Source: Physcomitrium patens
Taxonomy: Eukaryota; Streptophyta; Bryopsida; Funariales; Funariaceae
Reading direction: 5' to 3'
Assembly (NCBI RefSeq): GCF_000002425.4
Contig: NC_037254.1
Coordinates: 3,561,797 to 3,625,796, forward strand
Length of the DNA: 64,000 bases
Shown here: in pieces, positions 50,284 through 61,957 of the stretch
How positions within the stretch are numbered: position 1 is the first letter of the stretch
Layout of the letters: every line of letters begins with the position of its first letter
The notes under the pieces: generated by a model
Told to the model about the DNA's origin: nothing
What the model saw: only the letters and a program-made list of their open reading frames with translations
Databases searched by the model: none
Translations under genes and position numbers: made by a program

Positions 50284-50820
50284 TAAAAAAAGTAATTCAG
50301 ACAAGTGAGCCTTCACTCAAAAAAAGGTAACAAAATCTAAATAAACAAGTATATATATTGAAAGAGAAACTGAAATGGCTATTGCCAAAAGACAAGAAAA
50401 CTAGAGACCCTTGAAACTAGATTAGAAGCAAGAAAAGAGTTGACAAGAGTGAAGAAGGCTTCACTCTTGTCTCTATATATACTATCTAACTAAAGGCTAC
50501 GTGGTGACCTTCTATAAGACCTCCAATAAGTGTTGACTTTGTAGGAAACATGCCTTGACTTACAAGGCAAGTTTTTCTACGTGTGGGCCACATTATTAGC
50601 TTCGTCTTCAAGCTAACAACATCTATGGCACATGGCCAACTTGTTGACCACGTTTCTAATCCAAAAAGTTAATTAAAGACACCTATAAAATCAAAGCAGT
50701 ATTTATGAAGCTTCTAAGAAGCTTCCATATTAAATACTATAGAATTAAATTACTTTTATGTACTTTTACTTACTTCTACCTATTTATATATGTAATTATT
50801 GATTTACATGAGTATGTTCA
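50284..50820 (-). repeat. Element C 3' LTR
   Basis: Matches 57395-57931 over its whole length with scattered, mostly transition differences (roughly 14 in the first 290 bases by eye). On the minus strand it begins TGAACATACTCATGTAAATC. The plus-strand left end reads TAAAAAAAG where the other copy has TGAAAAAAG. Confidence 0.88.
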
Positions 50821-50845
50821 TGACATTACCCCCTTCTTCTAGGGA
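50821..50845 (-). other. Element C polypurine tract
   Basis: On the minus strand, AGAAGAAGGGGGTAATGTCA immediately precedes the 3' LTR, a plausible plus-strand primer site. Confidence 0.65.
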
Positions 50846-51430
50846 TGAGTTCTACGAGGAGCAGTCATCATATGTTGAGAAAATCTATGATGCGACAAAT
50901 TACATTCGCCACACACTCTGATTTTTGTTCTCTTTGAAGTTGATTGATAGGGCCTCTCAGCCATTGGTAGTGTCCTATACCAGGACAGAAAGACCACCGA
51001 GTTATTTGATCATTGTTGAGGCCTTCATAACTTCCTTCAAATAGAACATTTGGAACACCATCAGGAATTGTTCTTACTTCTAGTAAAATAACCAAATATT
51101 GGGACTCCCTTTCCAAGTCGTCATACTAAACGCGTTGTATCTTACCATCTATTTGAGGAAGAACACATCGTTCTTGAAGATCTTCATCTCGATTCCGTCG
51201 TCTTGAAGGTTGTGACAATCATAATGTCTTATCTGACACGTCAATAATTGAAGGCTCTTGAATTGAATCCGCTAGTTGTTGATTTTCCATCTCTCGAGCA
51301 TCACAACTACAAAAAAACTACAAACAAGGATTGAAAATAGAATGTTATCTTGCCTAGATGTTTTTTCTTTTATAAATAAGGTTTTTTATCTTGATTTTGA
51401 TAGATGTCGTCGATGAAAAGCCTCCACCGC

Positions 51431-52702
51431 TGTCGTGTTGTAACACGAGTATACAATGAAAATAAAAAGAAAGGGGAATTTTATTAATATTCAGTTACCT
51501 CGAATATTGGGAGCATCGACCAACTCCTGTACAAATACTGAGTGGTCAGATTCAGTCACCCCGTTACAGTCATTCGGGGCATACTGAAATGCTCCATTCA
51601 ATTCCAATAACGGGAGTCAGCAGGAAGAGAAGGACCAATTCACACGACGGGTTCGAAGAGCCAATTGGATCCAATTTTGAGAATCCAATCCGGGTCCTCT
51701 TACCCAATATGGGACCTGAATTGGCCGGGCAACCCAATGCAGACCCAATTACGGGAACATCCAGGTTATTACGGGCATCTTACCCAATATGGGACCTGAA
51801 TTGGTCGGGAGACTCAATGTGGTCCCGATTACGAGTTTCGATTCTGTTTCGGGCTGTGTTGTTCTCTGTGCCGTTTCAAGGAACGTTGTTTTCGATAAAA
51901 GGATCTCTTAAAGGTAAAAATGGGGGAGAAAAAAGCTCTGACAGTGAGAGCCAATTTCAGATCTAAGCCTTGATGGCGAGAGCCAATTCCGGATCCAAGA
52001 CGGAAGATTGAAGAAATTCAGAGGATAAGGTTAGGAGAGAGAGTTTTTTTTGGGGGGGGATTTTTTCTTTTCTGGAAATCGGGGGGAGCTAGTTTTCAAG
52101 CTTTTGCAAGGTTACTAGTTGGGTTTTTTATTGGAGGTTTTTGAAGATCAAGGGGATTAGATAGGGGAGCTTCATGCTTCGGGTCGGTGAAGGAAAGACA
52201 TAGAATTTGGGTTTTTCTTCTTCGTAGAGTTTTGGGAAGATTGAGGCAATCGTTGCTGAAGTCAGTATTGTAATGGTGAATCGGGATTTTTAATGAAGTG
52301 GGTTTGAATACTCTTGACTGTTTTGTGAAATCGAGTCACGTCTGTGATTGAAGGATTAAAAGGGTGTCTATAGGATTGAGTATGCGGAGTGAATGAAATT
52401 TATTGAGTTAATCTAACAAGACAGTCAGTGGATACAAGATCGTAAGTACAAAGCGGTATTGAAGATTAACAGTTTGGATTGTTCGGGGTTCTCTGTAACG
52501 TCTAGAGACCTACCGGCTGGGACAAAAAGGACTTCGACAAGCAGACGAAGAGCATCCGTATAGATTTACGGTACATTGTTGCAGTCGTTTATATTCCAGC
52601 AGTCGAAACTGATAGACTGCTTGACTATCGGCAAATCTCCATACTACCTTCTACAACCAGACGCCCGGTGCGTTCTCGAGCAGAAAAGCACGTAATACGA
52701 CA
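51431..52702 (+). mobile_element. Element D: solo LTR of the A family, inserted in C
   Basis: 1272 bp with matching inverted ends TGTCGT...ACGACA and a 4-bp target duplication CCGC (51427-51430 and 52703-52706). There is no internal coding sequence, so it is a solo LTR left by recombination between two LTRs. Its ends align with the element A LTR in reverse orientation (D begins TGTCGTGTTGTAACACGAG; A begins TGTCGTGATGTAATACGAC). It is clearly richer in GC and CpG than A. It interrupts the chromodomain of C exactly between two codon parts. Confidence 0.88.
51698..51858. repeat. 80-bp direct repeat inside solo LTR D
   Basis: The block TCTTACCCAATATGGGACCT followed by GAATTGG occurs at 51698 and 51778 with a period of 80 bases, and the similarity continues for most of the unit (CCCAAT/CTCAAT, ATTACG). 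It is likely an enhancer-type or slippage duplication in the LTR. Confidence 0.8.
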
Positions 52703-52769
52703 CCGCCTTTGCTGCATTTGCAAAATTCATTACTAGCTCCCATGTGCATTTACTTATATCATATCTATA

Positions 52770-53708
52770 CTAATGGACAAGATATTCTAATTTATTTTGG
52801 CGCCACCTTGAATCTAAGACTTCTTCTACTTCAAACTCTTCATTACTGTCCACTTCTATAGGAGGATGAGGAGCTTGTCGTCTTCTTGGTATGTCCATTC
52901 TCTTGTATGGTTCAAGAAGAGATACGTGGAATACTAGATGGATTTTCATTGACTCCAGTAGATATAAATGATATGCGACTGGATTGATTTGTGAAGAAAT
53001 AGAAAATGGTCCCAGCCTTTGATAATCCAATTTGTCACAAGGACGAGTGGTCTCGATATTGTAACGAAGTAGCCATACCTTAACACCCAAGTGGAATGGT
53101 GGTTGTTTCTTTTGATAGACATCCGCATTGACCTTCTGTTGTTCTTGAGCTTCTTTTAACTGCACCTTCATCATTGCATGTAGCTGTGATAAATGAATCG
53201 CCAAATCTTTCGCAGCAGGATTATCAACTTTTAGAAAGTCAAAAGTATCAAGTCATGGGTGATAACCGTAATTAGCAAAAAAAGGTGTTTATTTTGTAGA
53301 AGAATATACTGTGTTATTATAAGCAAACTCTTCCAATAGCAAAAGAGTTGTCTAATCATCTTCTTGGTAATTAATGATACATCTTAAATATTGCTCCAAA
53401 ACTTAATTAACACGCTCCGCTTGTCCATCAATTTGAGGATGGAATGTTGAAGATAGTTTTATATCCACTTTTAGAATCATCAAAAGAGTCCGCCAAAATC
53501 TTGATACAAATTGAATTCCTCTATTTGATATAATATCCTTTGATAATCCATCATAGCAATAGATATTGTCAAGAAAGAGCTTAGTTATTTCTTCACCTGT
53601 GATAGATTTTGTACATGGTAAAAAATGTGCCATCTTGATAAAATGATCTACTATCACGAATATAGAGTCATAAGAACCTGAGATTGGAAGATCCGTGATG
53701 AAGTTCAT
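52770..53708 (-). pseudogene. Element C integrase C-terminus and chromodomain, broken
   Basis: 53708-53403 holds the integrase core (MNFITDLPISGSYDSIFVIV; second-Asp region ISNRGIQF with Asn for Asp; GQAERVN). 53204-52770 holds the C-terminal module (PFHLGVKVWLL...LGPFSIS...HLVFHVSLLEPYK) and the start of a chromodomain (FEVEEVLDSRWRQNKLEYLVH). A TAG replaces the following Trp. The chromodomain continues beyond this stop (CTWELVMNFANAAK), is split by D and finishes at about 51430-51385 (VEAFHRRHLSK). Confidence 0.85.
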
Positions 53709-54530
53709 AGAAATTGAAGACCATGGTTATTCTAGAATGGATAATGGCTGAAGAAGTCCAAAAGGTCGATGACGAGGAGTTTTTGATCTTGAGCAAACAT
53801 CACATGATTGTACAAAATCTTTGACTGCCTTCCACACTTAAGGCCACCAAAAATCCCTAGATATCAGCTCCAAAGTCTTATTACATCCAAAATATCCTGC
53901 TGCTGGGAAGTCGTGATGAGCTTGAAGAATACGTAAATATACTTCACCTTCTGGAATATATAGGGGTCCTTCGAAATAAAGTAGGTTGTTCTAGAATTCG
54001 AATTTAGAGGGATCATGAGATTTAGAAGAATTTTTCTTGATATCATGAACAAGAGGGTTTGAAGACATACTTAACTAGACTTGCTTGACAAAAGTTAAAT
54101 CAACAGTCAATGTTGATTTTATTGCTCGAAGATGAAATTACTCCAACTTCAAGAGAACCGTTCTTTGTTGCTCAAAAGCTACATCGCCTTCTTTTGGTGC
54201 AAGATAAGAATGTCTAGATAAGGCATCAGACAAACCTTGTTGTTTTCCTGGCCGATAAGTGATGATGAACTCGAATCTTAATAAGAAGATGCTGCAACGA
54301 GCTTGACAACGATTTAATATGCGTATTGACATGAAATACTTGAAGTTCTTGTGATTTGTATATACGGTGAGTGGATTGGAAGCGCCTTCTAGATAATGAT
54401 GCCATTCTTAAAAAGAATCCACAATTACAAGAAGTTCTTTGTCATGGATCTCATAATTGATTTCTACTGTTGAGAATTTTCTTGAATGAAAGGCTATTAG
54501 ATGAAGTTTATCATCTGTTCCCATTTGTGA
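53709..54530 (-). pseudogene. Element C RNase H tail and integrase N-terminal region, broken
   Basis: 54332-54138 holds the end of RNase H and the linker (FEFIITYRPGKQQGLSDALS), a highly typical Ty3/Gypsy motif. Further fragments (54052-53864 and about 53850-53709) cover the zinc-binding and early integrase parts in several frames. The disruptions are dense here. Confidence 0.65.
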
Positions 54531-55526
54531 TTAAACCGCACTCAAAGCAAAATCTGATGCATCTGTTTTCATAAAGAATGCTTTGGAAAAATCAACACGA
54601 TACAAGATTGGTGCAGAGACAAACATTCTCTTCAAAGATTCAAAAGCAATTTCTACTTTTTGATTCCATTGGAGTTTGTCTTTACAAGTCAAACGTGTAA
54701 GTAGAGCTACAATTTGAGAGAAGTCTTTGATGAAGATCCCATAGTAATTGGCAAATCCCAAAAAGCATTGGATATTTCTTACCGTTTTTGAGATCTTCCA
54801 ATCTATAATAGTTTGAATTTTCTTAGGATCCATCATAAGTCCATCATTTGAAATGATGTAACCTAAGAAATTGACTTGAGTAGTGTAAAATACACACTTT
54901 TCTATCTTGGCATAGAATCTTGCATCTCTTAATTTTTGTAATACACGACGAACATGAAGTTCATATTCTTCAGAATTTGAAGAATAGATCAAGATGTCGT
55001 CTAGATAACAGACTACAAAATCGTCCAAAAAATCTCAAAAAATATCATTCATTAGATGTTGAAAAGCTGCTGGTGCATTTGTAAGTCTAAAAGGCATGAG
55101 GTTGTATTCAAAATGTCCATACCTAGTTCAAAACGCAATCTTCCATTCATCTCCTTCTTCGATGCATACTAGATTGTATGCTCCCCAGAGATCTATTTTT
55201 ATATAGATCTTAGCTTGATTCAGCTGATCAAGAAGTCCAGATATTGAAGGTAGTGGATAACTGTTCTTGATGGTAATCTTGTTGAGTCCTCGATAATCAA
55301 TACACATCCACAATGATCCATTTTTTTTCTTCACAAATAGAATTGAAGCTCTTATCAGAGATTTAGAATGGCATATGAAATTCTTGGCTAGATTTTCTTC
55401 AATATACTCCTTGAGTTCAGTCAATTCATTTTGTGATAAACTGTAGATTGGTCCGAATGGCAGTTGTGCTCCTTCTTGAAGGTCAATTGAGCAATCATAG
55501 GGACGATGTTTTAGGAGTGTATCCAC
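54531..55526 (-). pseudogene. Element C reverse transcriptase, broken
   Basis: 55526-55128 holds the RT fingers and palm (ILFVKKKNGSLWMCIDYRGL; YPLPSISGLLDQL; KIDLWGAYNLVCI). 55028-54531 holds the catalytic YLDDILIYS with both Asp residues kept, FLGYIISNDGL and the start of RNase H (KTDASDFAL). A stop at about 55026-55127 separates the two pieces. Confidence 0.85.
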
Positions 55527-55709
55527 ATTCTTTTTTTCAAATACATCTTGAAATTCTTAATATTGGCTTGGAATACCACGTGAAGTCTTTCCACCGTTAG
55601 AAATAGATGTGGCATAAATAATATATAGTGATTCTTTCATAGCAGCATGTAAGAAAGCTTTTGCACCTATGAACAAGGATTTAATTGAACTAGACTTATG
55701 ACTCTCTAC

Positions 55710-56177
55710 TTAATTAACTACACTGTTAGTTATACTTTTAGAAAAAGTAAGAGTTCGAGAAATCCAATCTATTTGAGGATTGTATTTTTTTAACCACGAT
55801 AAACCTAAAATAACTAGATTAGATGGAGATCTAATGATATTAAATACTACAAAGCTATTATGACCATTGATTATTACTTCTATAGGAAGGGTTTCATGAA
55901 TAATATCTCCAAAAGATAATACATGACCATTTATGACTTCTATATGAACAGGTTTAGTTTTCTTTACTAAAAATATGCTATATCTTTTAATAAATTCTTC
56001 ATCTAAGAAACACGCTGAGGCTCTTGAATGTAACAAGGTAGAGGCTTTGTAATGTTTAGGTCCTAAAATAACATTTAATATAAAACAAGGAGAGGGCTTT
56101 GAGGAGAGAATAGGACCTTTATTAGATGTTGTGCAAGGTTCCAACACATGGTCCCTATTGTAGCTGGACAAACTCAT
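55710..56177 (-). pseudogene. Element C protease, active site mutated
   Basis: Retropepsin-like domain: TLLHSRASACFLDEEF stands where the family has an active-site Asp-Ser-Gly (here His-Ser-Arg), followed by NIIRSPSNLVILGLSWLKKYNP, a typical Ty3/Gypsy protease end. It is inactive as read. Confidence 0.75.
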
Positions 56178-57394
56178 TTTTTGACATATTGTCTTCTTTG
56201 ACAGCCATACTCCTCATTTTGTGGTTGCGTTGTTTCTTTGGACAATGTTAAGCAGTGTGTTTTGGTTCTCCACAATATAAACATAATCCTTCTTGATGAC
56301 GGTGAGTCTTTTCTTGGTTAGTAAGAGGTTTGAAACATACTGCATCAATTTGCATATCCTCTACTTCCGAATGTATGTGTTGAAGAGGTGTTGGTATTGC
56401 CATTGAATTATAATAACGTTGAGGTCCACTTGTATGCTTCTCAAATCAAAATTCAAAAAGGTGATTGTCGCACTTCACAGCAAAGTCAATTGTTTGACTC
56501 AATGTTTGAGAATCAAGTAGGTTGAGCATTAATTTTTTTACCTCATATTATAATCCGTAGAGAAATTGGTTAATAAGTGCAGCATCATCCCACTTGATAT
56601 GAGTTGTAAGTTATTGAAATTGTGAAGCATATAACGTTACTGATTGATTGTCTTGTAGTAAAATATGGATCTTATTGGTTGCAATACGAATTGCATCATG
56701 TTCTCCATATATGGATCGAAACTCCACCAGAAAAGCCTCTAGATTATCCAATATTAGATCTCGTCATTCAAGAAAACATAAAAACCGCGATAGTGTTGAA
56801 TCTAAAATAAGCGTATCAATGAATCTAACTTGCGATCTTGGAGTTGGATAGCTTTGGGATTGAAGTTCAATCACAAGTTACACTTAATTGATAAATCCTT
56901 AAAACATGGATCTGGTGCCATCAAACTTCTCGGATAGGACAATTCTTGGTTTTTTAACATTAAAAGGGCATTCCACCATAGGAAAAAGGATATGATTTGG
57001 TGTAGATATTGAAGCAGCTCCAATCATTTCTATATCTTCACTTCCTGCCAATCTTGTTGCTTCTTGTGGTGGTAAATTGAGTTGATGCATCGCAAGCATT
57101 AACTCCCTCAATTACTCTTACATTTGTGCCATTATACTTTTCATTTCAACAAGTTCTGCCATGATAACACTTAGAAAAGAAAAGATGTCTAATATTGCTC
57201 AAGATAAATAGAAGAGAGGACTTGAGAACAAAGAAAATACTAAGGACAATATCAATTTAGAAGAGGATAATCCACAACTTCTAATATGCTTATATCTTAT
57301 CAAGAAAAAGAGATAATCCACTTTTAATCAAGATTAGACAAAGCTATGATATTATACGTATACTCTTGTCAATCTCTCAAGGATAAGTACTCGA
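56178..57394 (-). pseudogene. Element C gag remnants
   Basis: 57111-56899 is an N-terminal gag segment (MRELMLAMHQLNLPPQEA...KKPRIVLSEKFDGT, the usual lead into a capsid domain). A zinc knuckle LCLYCGEPKHTA(stop)HC lies near 56240-56285, with TAA derivable from CAA. The intervening capsid region is broken and not open in one frame. The leader between the LTR and gag (57112-57394) is non-coding. Confidence 0.6.
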
Positions 57395-57931
57395 TGAAAA
57401 AAGTAATTCAGACAAGTGAGCCTTCATTCAAAGAAAAGGTAACAAAATCTAAATAAACAAGTATGTATATTGAAAAAGAAACTGGAATGGCTATTGCCAA
57501 AAGACAAGAAAACTAGAGACCCTTGAAACTAGATTAGAAGCAAGAAAAGAGTTGACAAGAGTGAAGAAGGCTTCACTCTTGTCTCTATATATACTATCTA
57601 ATTAGAAGCTACGTGGTGACATTCTATAAGACCTCGAATAAGTGTTGACTTTATAGTGCACATGCCTTGACTTACAAGGCAAGTTTTTCTACGTGTGGGC
57701 CACATTGTTAGCTTGATCTTCAAGCTAACAACATCTATGGCACATGGCCAACTTGTTGACCACGTTTCTAATCCACAAAGTCAATTAAAGACACCTATAA
57801 AGTCAAAGCACTGTCTATAAAGCTTCTAAGAAGCTTTCATATCAAATACTATATAATTAATTTACTTTTATGTACTTTTACTTACTTCTACCTATTTATA
57901 TATGTAATTATTGGTTTATATGAATATGTCA
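57395..57931 (-). repeat. Element C 5' LTR
   Basis: The partner of 50284-50820, about 537 bp. It begins on the plus strand TGAAAAAAGTAATTCAG and ends ...GAATATGTCA. Confidence 0.88.
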
Positions 57932-59277
57932 GTGATAGTGGACCATTTATCTCAGTTATCTAATATATTGGATAATGAACCCATTAACGATGCACTAGCC
58001 AATGCAGAACTGTTTGCGATAGATGTAATTACTCTGGAGTATAGTGAAATAATTTAATAGTTGATATTTCAAACCTTTCCACCTAAATTTAATGAAAAGC
58101 TTAAACTATGCTTAATATTAAGATGTGCACCTTATATGATGATTGGTAAAGCTTTATATAAACAAGGCAAGGATGGAGTTTTGTGACGCTGTATTTATTA
58201 GGCTAAAGTGTGTATTATATTGAAAGGTTGCTACTTAGACAGTTGTAGTGGACATTTTGCGGGGGACAAAACGGCTCATAAAGCTTTACAAGGTGGTTAT
58301 TGGTGGCCAACAATGTTTACAGATGCCCACCAATTCATCCATCATTGTGATCTATGTCAGAGAATGGATCGACCTACTGGAACTTCAGCAATGTCATTGG
58401 TACCAATTCTCGCTCAAGCGTCTTTTGAAAAATGAGAAATTGATTTTGTGAGACCAATTACACCAACCTCGAGAAATGGACAAAAATGGTATATACTAGT
58501 AGCAACAGATTACATAACAAAATGGGCTAAAGTCGTAGCTATGAAAATTGATAGTGCAAGTACAGTAGCAACTTTTTTGTATGAAAATATTATTACATGG
58601 TTTAGTTGTCCATGAGAATTGGTTAGTGATTGAGGAACTTATTTTATAAATAGTACAATCGAAGCACTTACAACTAAATACGAGATAAAACATCGTAAAA
58701 CTACACCGTATCACCCTAGAGCCAATGGACAAACAAAAAAGACTAATGGAATTTTATGTAAAATCTTAACAAAGACAGTTTCAGAAACGGGAACGAATTG
58801 GGATACTAAGTTGTTCGTAGCTTTATAGGCATACCATATTGTGTATAAAGTTACTACCAATGCTACCCCTTTTCAATTGGTTTATGGCTAAGAAGCAATA
58901 TTACCTATTGAATTGGAAGTCCAAAGTTTACGAATTGCTATAGATAATAGATTGGGTGACCATGATTCATTACGGCACCATTTAAAAGAATTAGAAAATT
59001 GGATGAAACTAGAGCCAATGCATTAATGATAATGGAAACTACATAAAAATGAAAGAAGACTTATTATGATAGTAAGCTTAGACCAAAGGCTTTTATGCCA
59101 AATGATTTGATACTTCTTTATGATAGTCGATTTAAAAAATTTCTAGGAAAATTTCAAGTTCGATGACATGGGCCATATCGAGTTATTGACAGATTTCCAA
59201 ATGATTCAGTGTAATTAGAAGATTTTATGGATACTAAATTTACAACACAGATCAATGGCAATCGGCTTAAACTTTAG
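57932..59277 (+). pseudogene. Element B integrase, broken
   Basis: After element C the frame resumes with VDHLSQLSNILDNEPIND. The zinc module is at 58208-58435 (H...GGYWWPTMF...HHCDLCQRMDRPTG). The catalytic core is at about 58436-58900 (WYILVATDYITKWAKVVAM; YHPRANGQTKKTNG). The C-terminal region ends near NGNRLKL at 59277. Stops occur throughout (for example 58432 and within the core). Confidence 0.78.
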
Positions 59278-59609
59278 TATACATAAACCCGGGATGGATT
59301 TTTTGTTATAAAAAGGAGAGGGGATAAATAATGATGATGATAGGGTAGTAAATGTAAGGTGATAAGAAGTGTGAGGAATATGGATGGGATTTATGATAGC
59401 GGTAGTAAAGATTGGTTGTTAGACCTAGTTAGTAGGGTATTTCATCATGACAAATCGTGAGAAATAAGGAGGAATCAATCCAATTGATTGGACCATAGTA
59501 AGGAGTAGGAGGGGGGCTCTTGATAAGCATCGTGTTTTTTTTTGTGTAAGTAGCCATGTATGTATGTTTTGAGAGATTAGTTGTAAGTGCTTGCTTGTAT
59601 TAGAATACA
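59278..59609 (+). other. Element B spacer between integrase and extra ORF
   Basis: Short non-coding interval inside element B. No splice or regulatory signal can be supported. Confidence 0.35.
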
Positions 59610-60344
59610 ATGGCGATTGAGAAGACTAAGAGGCAGTTGAATAAGGACGAGAAACAACACAATGTAAGGTCCAAGGATGAGTTGCCACCATTAGAGTGTA
59701 TTACTGTGACTAATATGGAGTCGATCCGATTGGATGTTTGATGGACTAAGGAGAAGTAGCAAGATTTTCGAGGAGTGCATAGGCATGGGTCTTTACGTAT
59801 TTTGTAAAACTTATCGCAAATTGATGTTGCGCTAGTGGATATTAGGGTTAAGGAGAAGTGGATGGTGGAAAAGGAGAAGGTGGCAAACACGGTGTCTGAG
59901 AAAGCAAAGATGGATACCGATTGGAAGGAACGACAAGAGCGGCTGCAGATAGAGGTTGCGATGTTGCAAACTAAACTAGCTACATTAGCGAAGGAAGCCA
60001 ATAATTTAGTGCAGACCAATATGCCAATTTCAACAACAATATCTTCAGAGATACCTTTGAAACCAACAGAAGAATGGCAGAAGATGTTGGACGAGCGTGA
60101 TAACCAAATTACTCGTCTTAAGTCTCAGGTATGGAAATCGAGTTTATTGAATGAAGATTTGACCATGCGTTTGGATGGAGAATCCTCAAATACCGAGGTA
60201 GATGATAAAAATGTAGTAGATGAGGAGGTCACCAATTCAAAAGGTGGTAAGTCAACGCTGCTACGTCTTTATAAGCTGAGGCTAAATAATGTTTGCGAGG
60301 ATGTTGCACAGATAGGAGTGGAACTATGTAGAATATATAAATAA
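59610..60344 (+). pseudogene. Element B extra 3' ORF, coiled-coil protein, three stops
   Basis: One frame of 245 codons starts at ATG 59610 and ends at TAA 60342-60344, a few codons inside the 3' LTR. It is broken by TGA 59739, TAG 59757 and TAA 59805, each explicable by a C-to-T change in CGA, CAG and CAA. The frame after them is open for 179 codons. Residues about 77-135 are rich in heptad-like Leu/Val/Lys/Glu patterns (RLQIEVAMLQTKLATLAKE), indicating a coiled coil. No membrane segment or signal peptide is seen, so it does not look like an envelope protein. Extra ORFs in this position are known from the Tat branch, but I cannot match this one to any. Confidence 0.68.
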
Positions 60345-61096
60345 ATTTTGTGGTAAGTTACTAATTGATTATTGATAACCTTGAGAATTAGACTTATGAT
60401 TAGACAATTTAGTTGATAACAGTAGGTTGTTAGTGGAACAAATGGTTAAGAATTCAAAGATTCATAACTTTTGGAATCTGCTGGCCAATGGTCCATCTTT
60501 TGGTAAGATAAAGATGTTGAGAAAAGAGAAATCAAGGCCAGACTATAATAGTCGTAAGCCGGGATAAGCTTAATACTACCTCTTTATTTTCTTTGCTTTT
60601 ATTATTTTCTTATGAAGAATTATGATTGAGAGAAGTATTGTTGACATTGTGATTAGAATATTATAGAATATGACTTTGGACTGACAGTTTTGGAGAAAAT
60701 CTATGACCTTGAGAATTGAGATTATCAAATTATGTTGTGTTAAGTAAAGATATTGAATTTTGTGTGGTGAATTGAGAAACTAAATATAATAAGTAAGCTA
60801 GAGATCAGTAATTGAATATATATAAATCGCAAAGAGAGTAAGTGGGAGATGAACTGATAAGAATATGGAAGTATTGTTGAATTGATATTCGTAGAATGGA
60901 TTATATATTAAATTAAGATGGAAGTAGTAAGCCTTGGTGTTTTGTAGTTTGATTATTGATTTCAGATAGCTAGAGTACAGTCAATTGTGACACTAACAGA
61001 CCCAATTCATATAACCATTCTTTTTCCATGTTCGAACCCACCTCTATTAGTTCAATTGCTTTGATATATTGAAGCTTGAACACAATGAGAACAATA
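60327..61096 (+). repeat. Element B 3' LTR
   Basis: 770 bp, opens TGTAGAATATATAAATAAAT and ends ...GAACAATA (terminal CA changed to TA). It is followed by GTCTT, the target duplication. Differences from the 5' copy are mostly transitions. Confidence 0.92.
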
Positions 61097-61101
61097 GTCT
61101 T

Positions 61102-61957
61102 TTCCACAATAAAATCTCTCAATACCTTATTCATCTCATTCATCATATGCGCAATTGAGTTGGTTGCAACTTCAGGAAGAGTATACATTTTAACTAATTT
61201 AAGTAGTATTTTCATTGTTGTCATATCTCTACTTCCTTCTGTAAGTTGAAATTGATCATAGCCTGAATATAAATCACCCATTGAATAGATTGCCCTTCCT
61301 GCAAATGCCTTAGCAAATTCATCTATTATAGGCCCAATTCTTATATTTTTGCTTCATTAGTTGCATATCTTGAATAAAATGTAATGACTCATTTTTCTTA
61401 GGCATTGTAAACCATCGACTAAAATATGGTGCAAAAGAGGGCTCCAAAATCTTCATCATTATCTTTTCTTTTAATAATTCCACCAAGCTTGGTAAATATA
61501 TCCTTGGTACTAGAATTGGCCTTAGATTCCAAGGTACATATGGTACAGTGAAAATAACCATAGGTGTTATAATATTTGGATCCACACACCCAGTTTCATA
61601 AGATTCAAAGACAAATGATCTATCTTGTTTTGTCAATATCTCTTTGAAACAAGTAATTTCCTCTGGAAATAAAGAACTATCAGAACCAATCTTCAATTCT
61701 TCAAAAGTCTCTTTAGTAAACTTGTAACAAATGTTCTTTGGATCTCTGAAGTTCCTCTCTCTTGATGCTTCTTCTATTTGTTCTTTAAAATCTTTTAGCA
61801 AAGGTCCGACAACCGGTTCAACTTTTTTATCTACTGTCTTATATTTTGGCTCAACTATAACCTCCGATGCTTGAAAAGATTCAATCATATCATAAACTTT
61901 TCTTGAATGAATTGATATAACTTTATTATTATTACCTAATCCAATAGACGCAATCAA
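61102..61957 (-). pseudogene. Element A reverse transcriptase (5' part), broken
   Basis: The minus-strand frame 61957-61319 contains the linker and RT entry (ILEPSFAPYFSRWFTMPKKN...FIQDMQ). The frame 61281-61102 contains MGDLYSGYDQFQL, the first catalytic Asp region, and ends at the B insertion point (RDFIVEKT). The LTR of B follows directly. Confidence 0.8.

Larger units (their letters stand above)
50284..57931 (-). mobile_element. Element C: chromodomain Ty3/Gypsy (chromovirus), inserted in B
   Basis: Minus-strand element between direct LTRs (57395-57931 as 5' LTR, 50284-50820 as 3' LTR), with gag, protease, RT, RNase H, integrase and an integrase-linked chromodomain in that order, the hallmark of chromoviruses. 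The target duplication is a poor 4-bp match (TTGA at 50280-50283 against GTGA at 57932-57935). The B coding frame rejoins across it (DKNLI then VDHLSQ). Element C is interrupted by solo LTR D. All genes contain stops. Confidence 0.88.
44821..61096 (+). mobile_element. Element B: Ty3/Gypsy retrotransposon with extra 3' ORF, inserted in A
   Basis: It is bounded by two direct LTRs of exactly 770 bp (44821-45590 and 60327-61096) and by the 5-bp target duplication GTCTT (44816-44820 and 61097-61101). Plus-strand order is primer site, gag, protease, RT, RNase H, [element C], integrase, extra coiled-coil ORF, 3' LTR. By eye the LTRs differ at about 19 of their first 255 positions, nearly all transitions. 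The extra ORF after integrase and the primer site suggest the Tat/Athila branch; the assignment is an inference. Confidence 0.9.
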
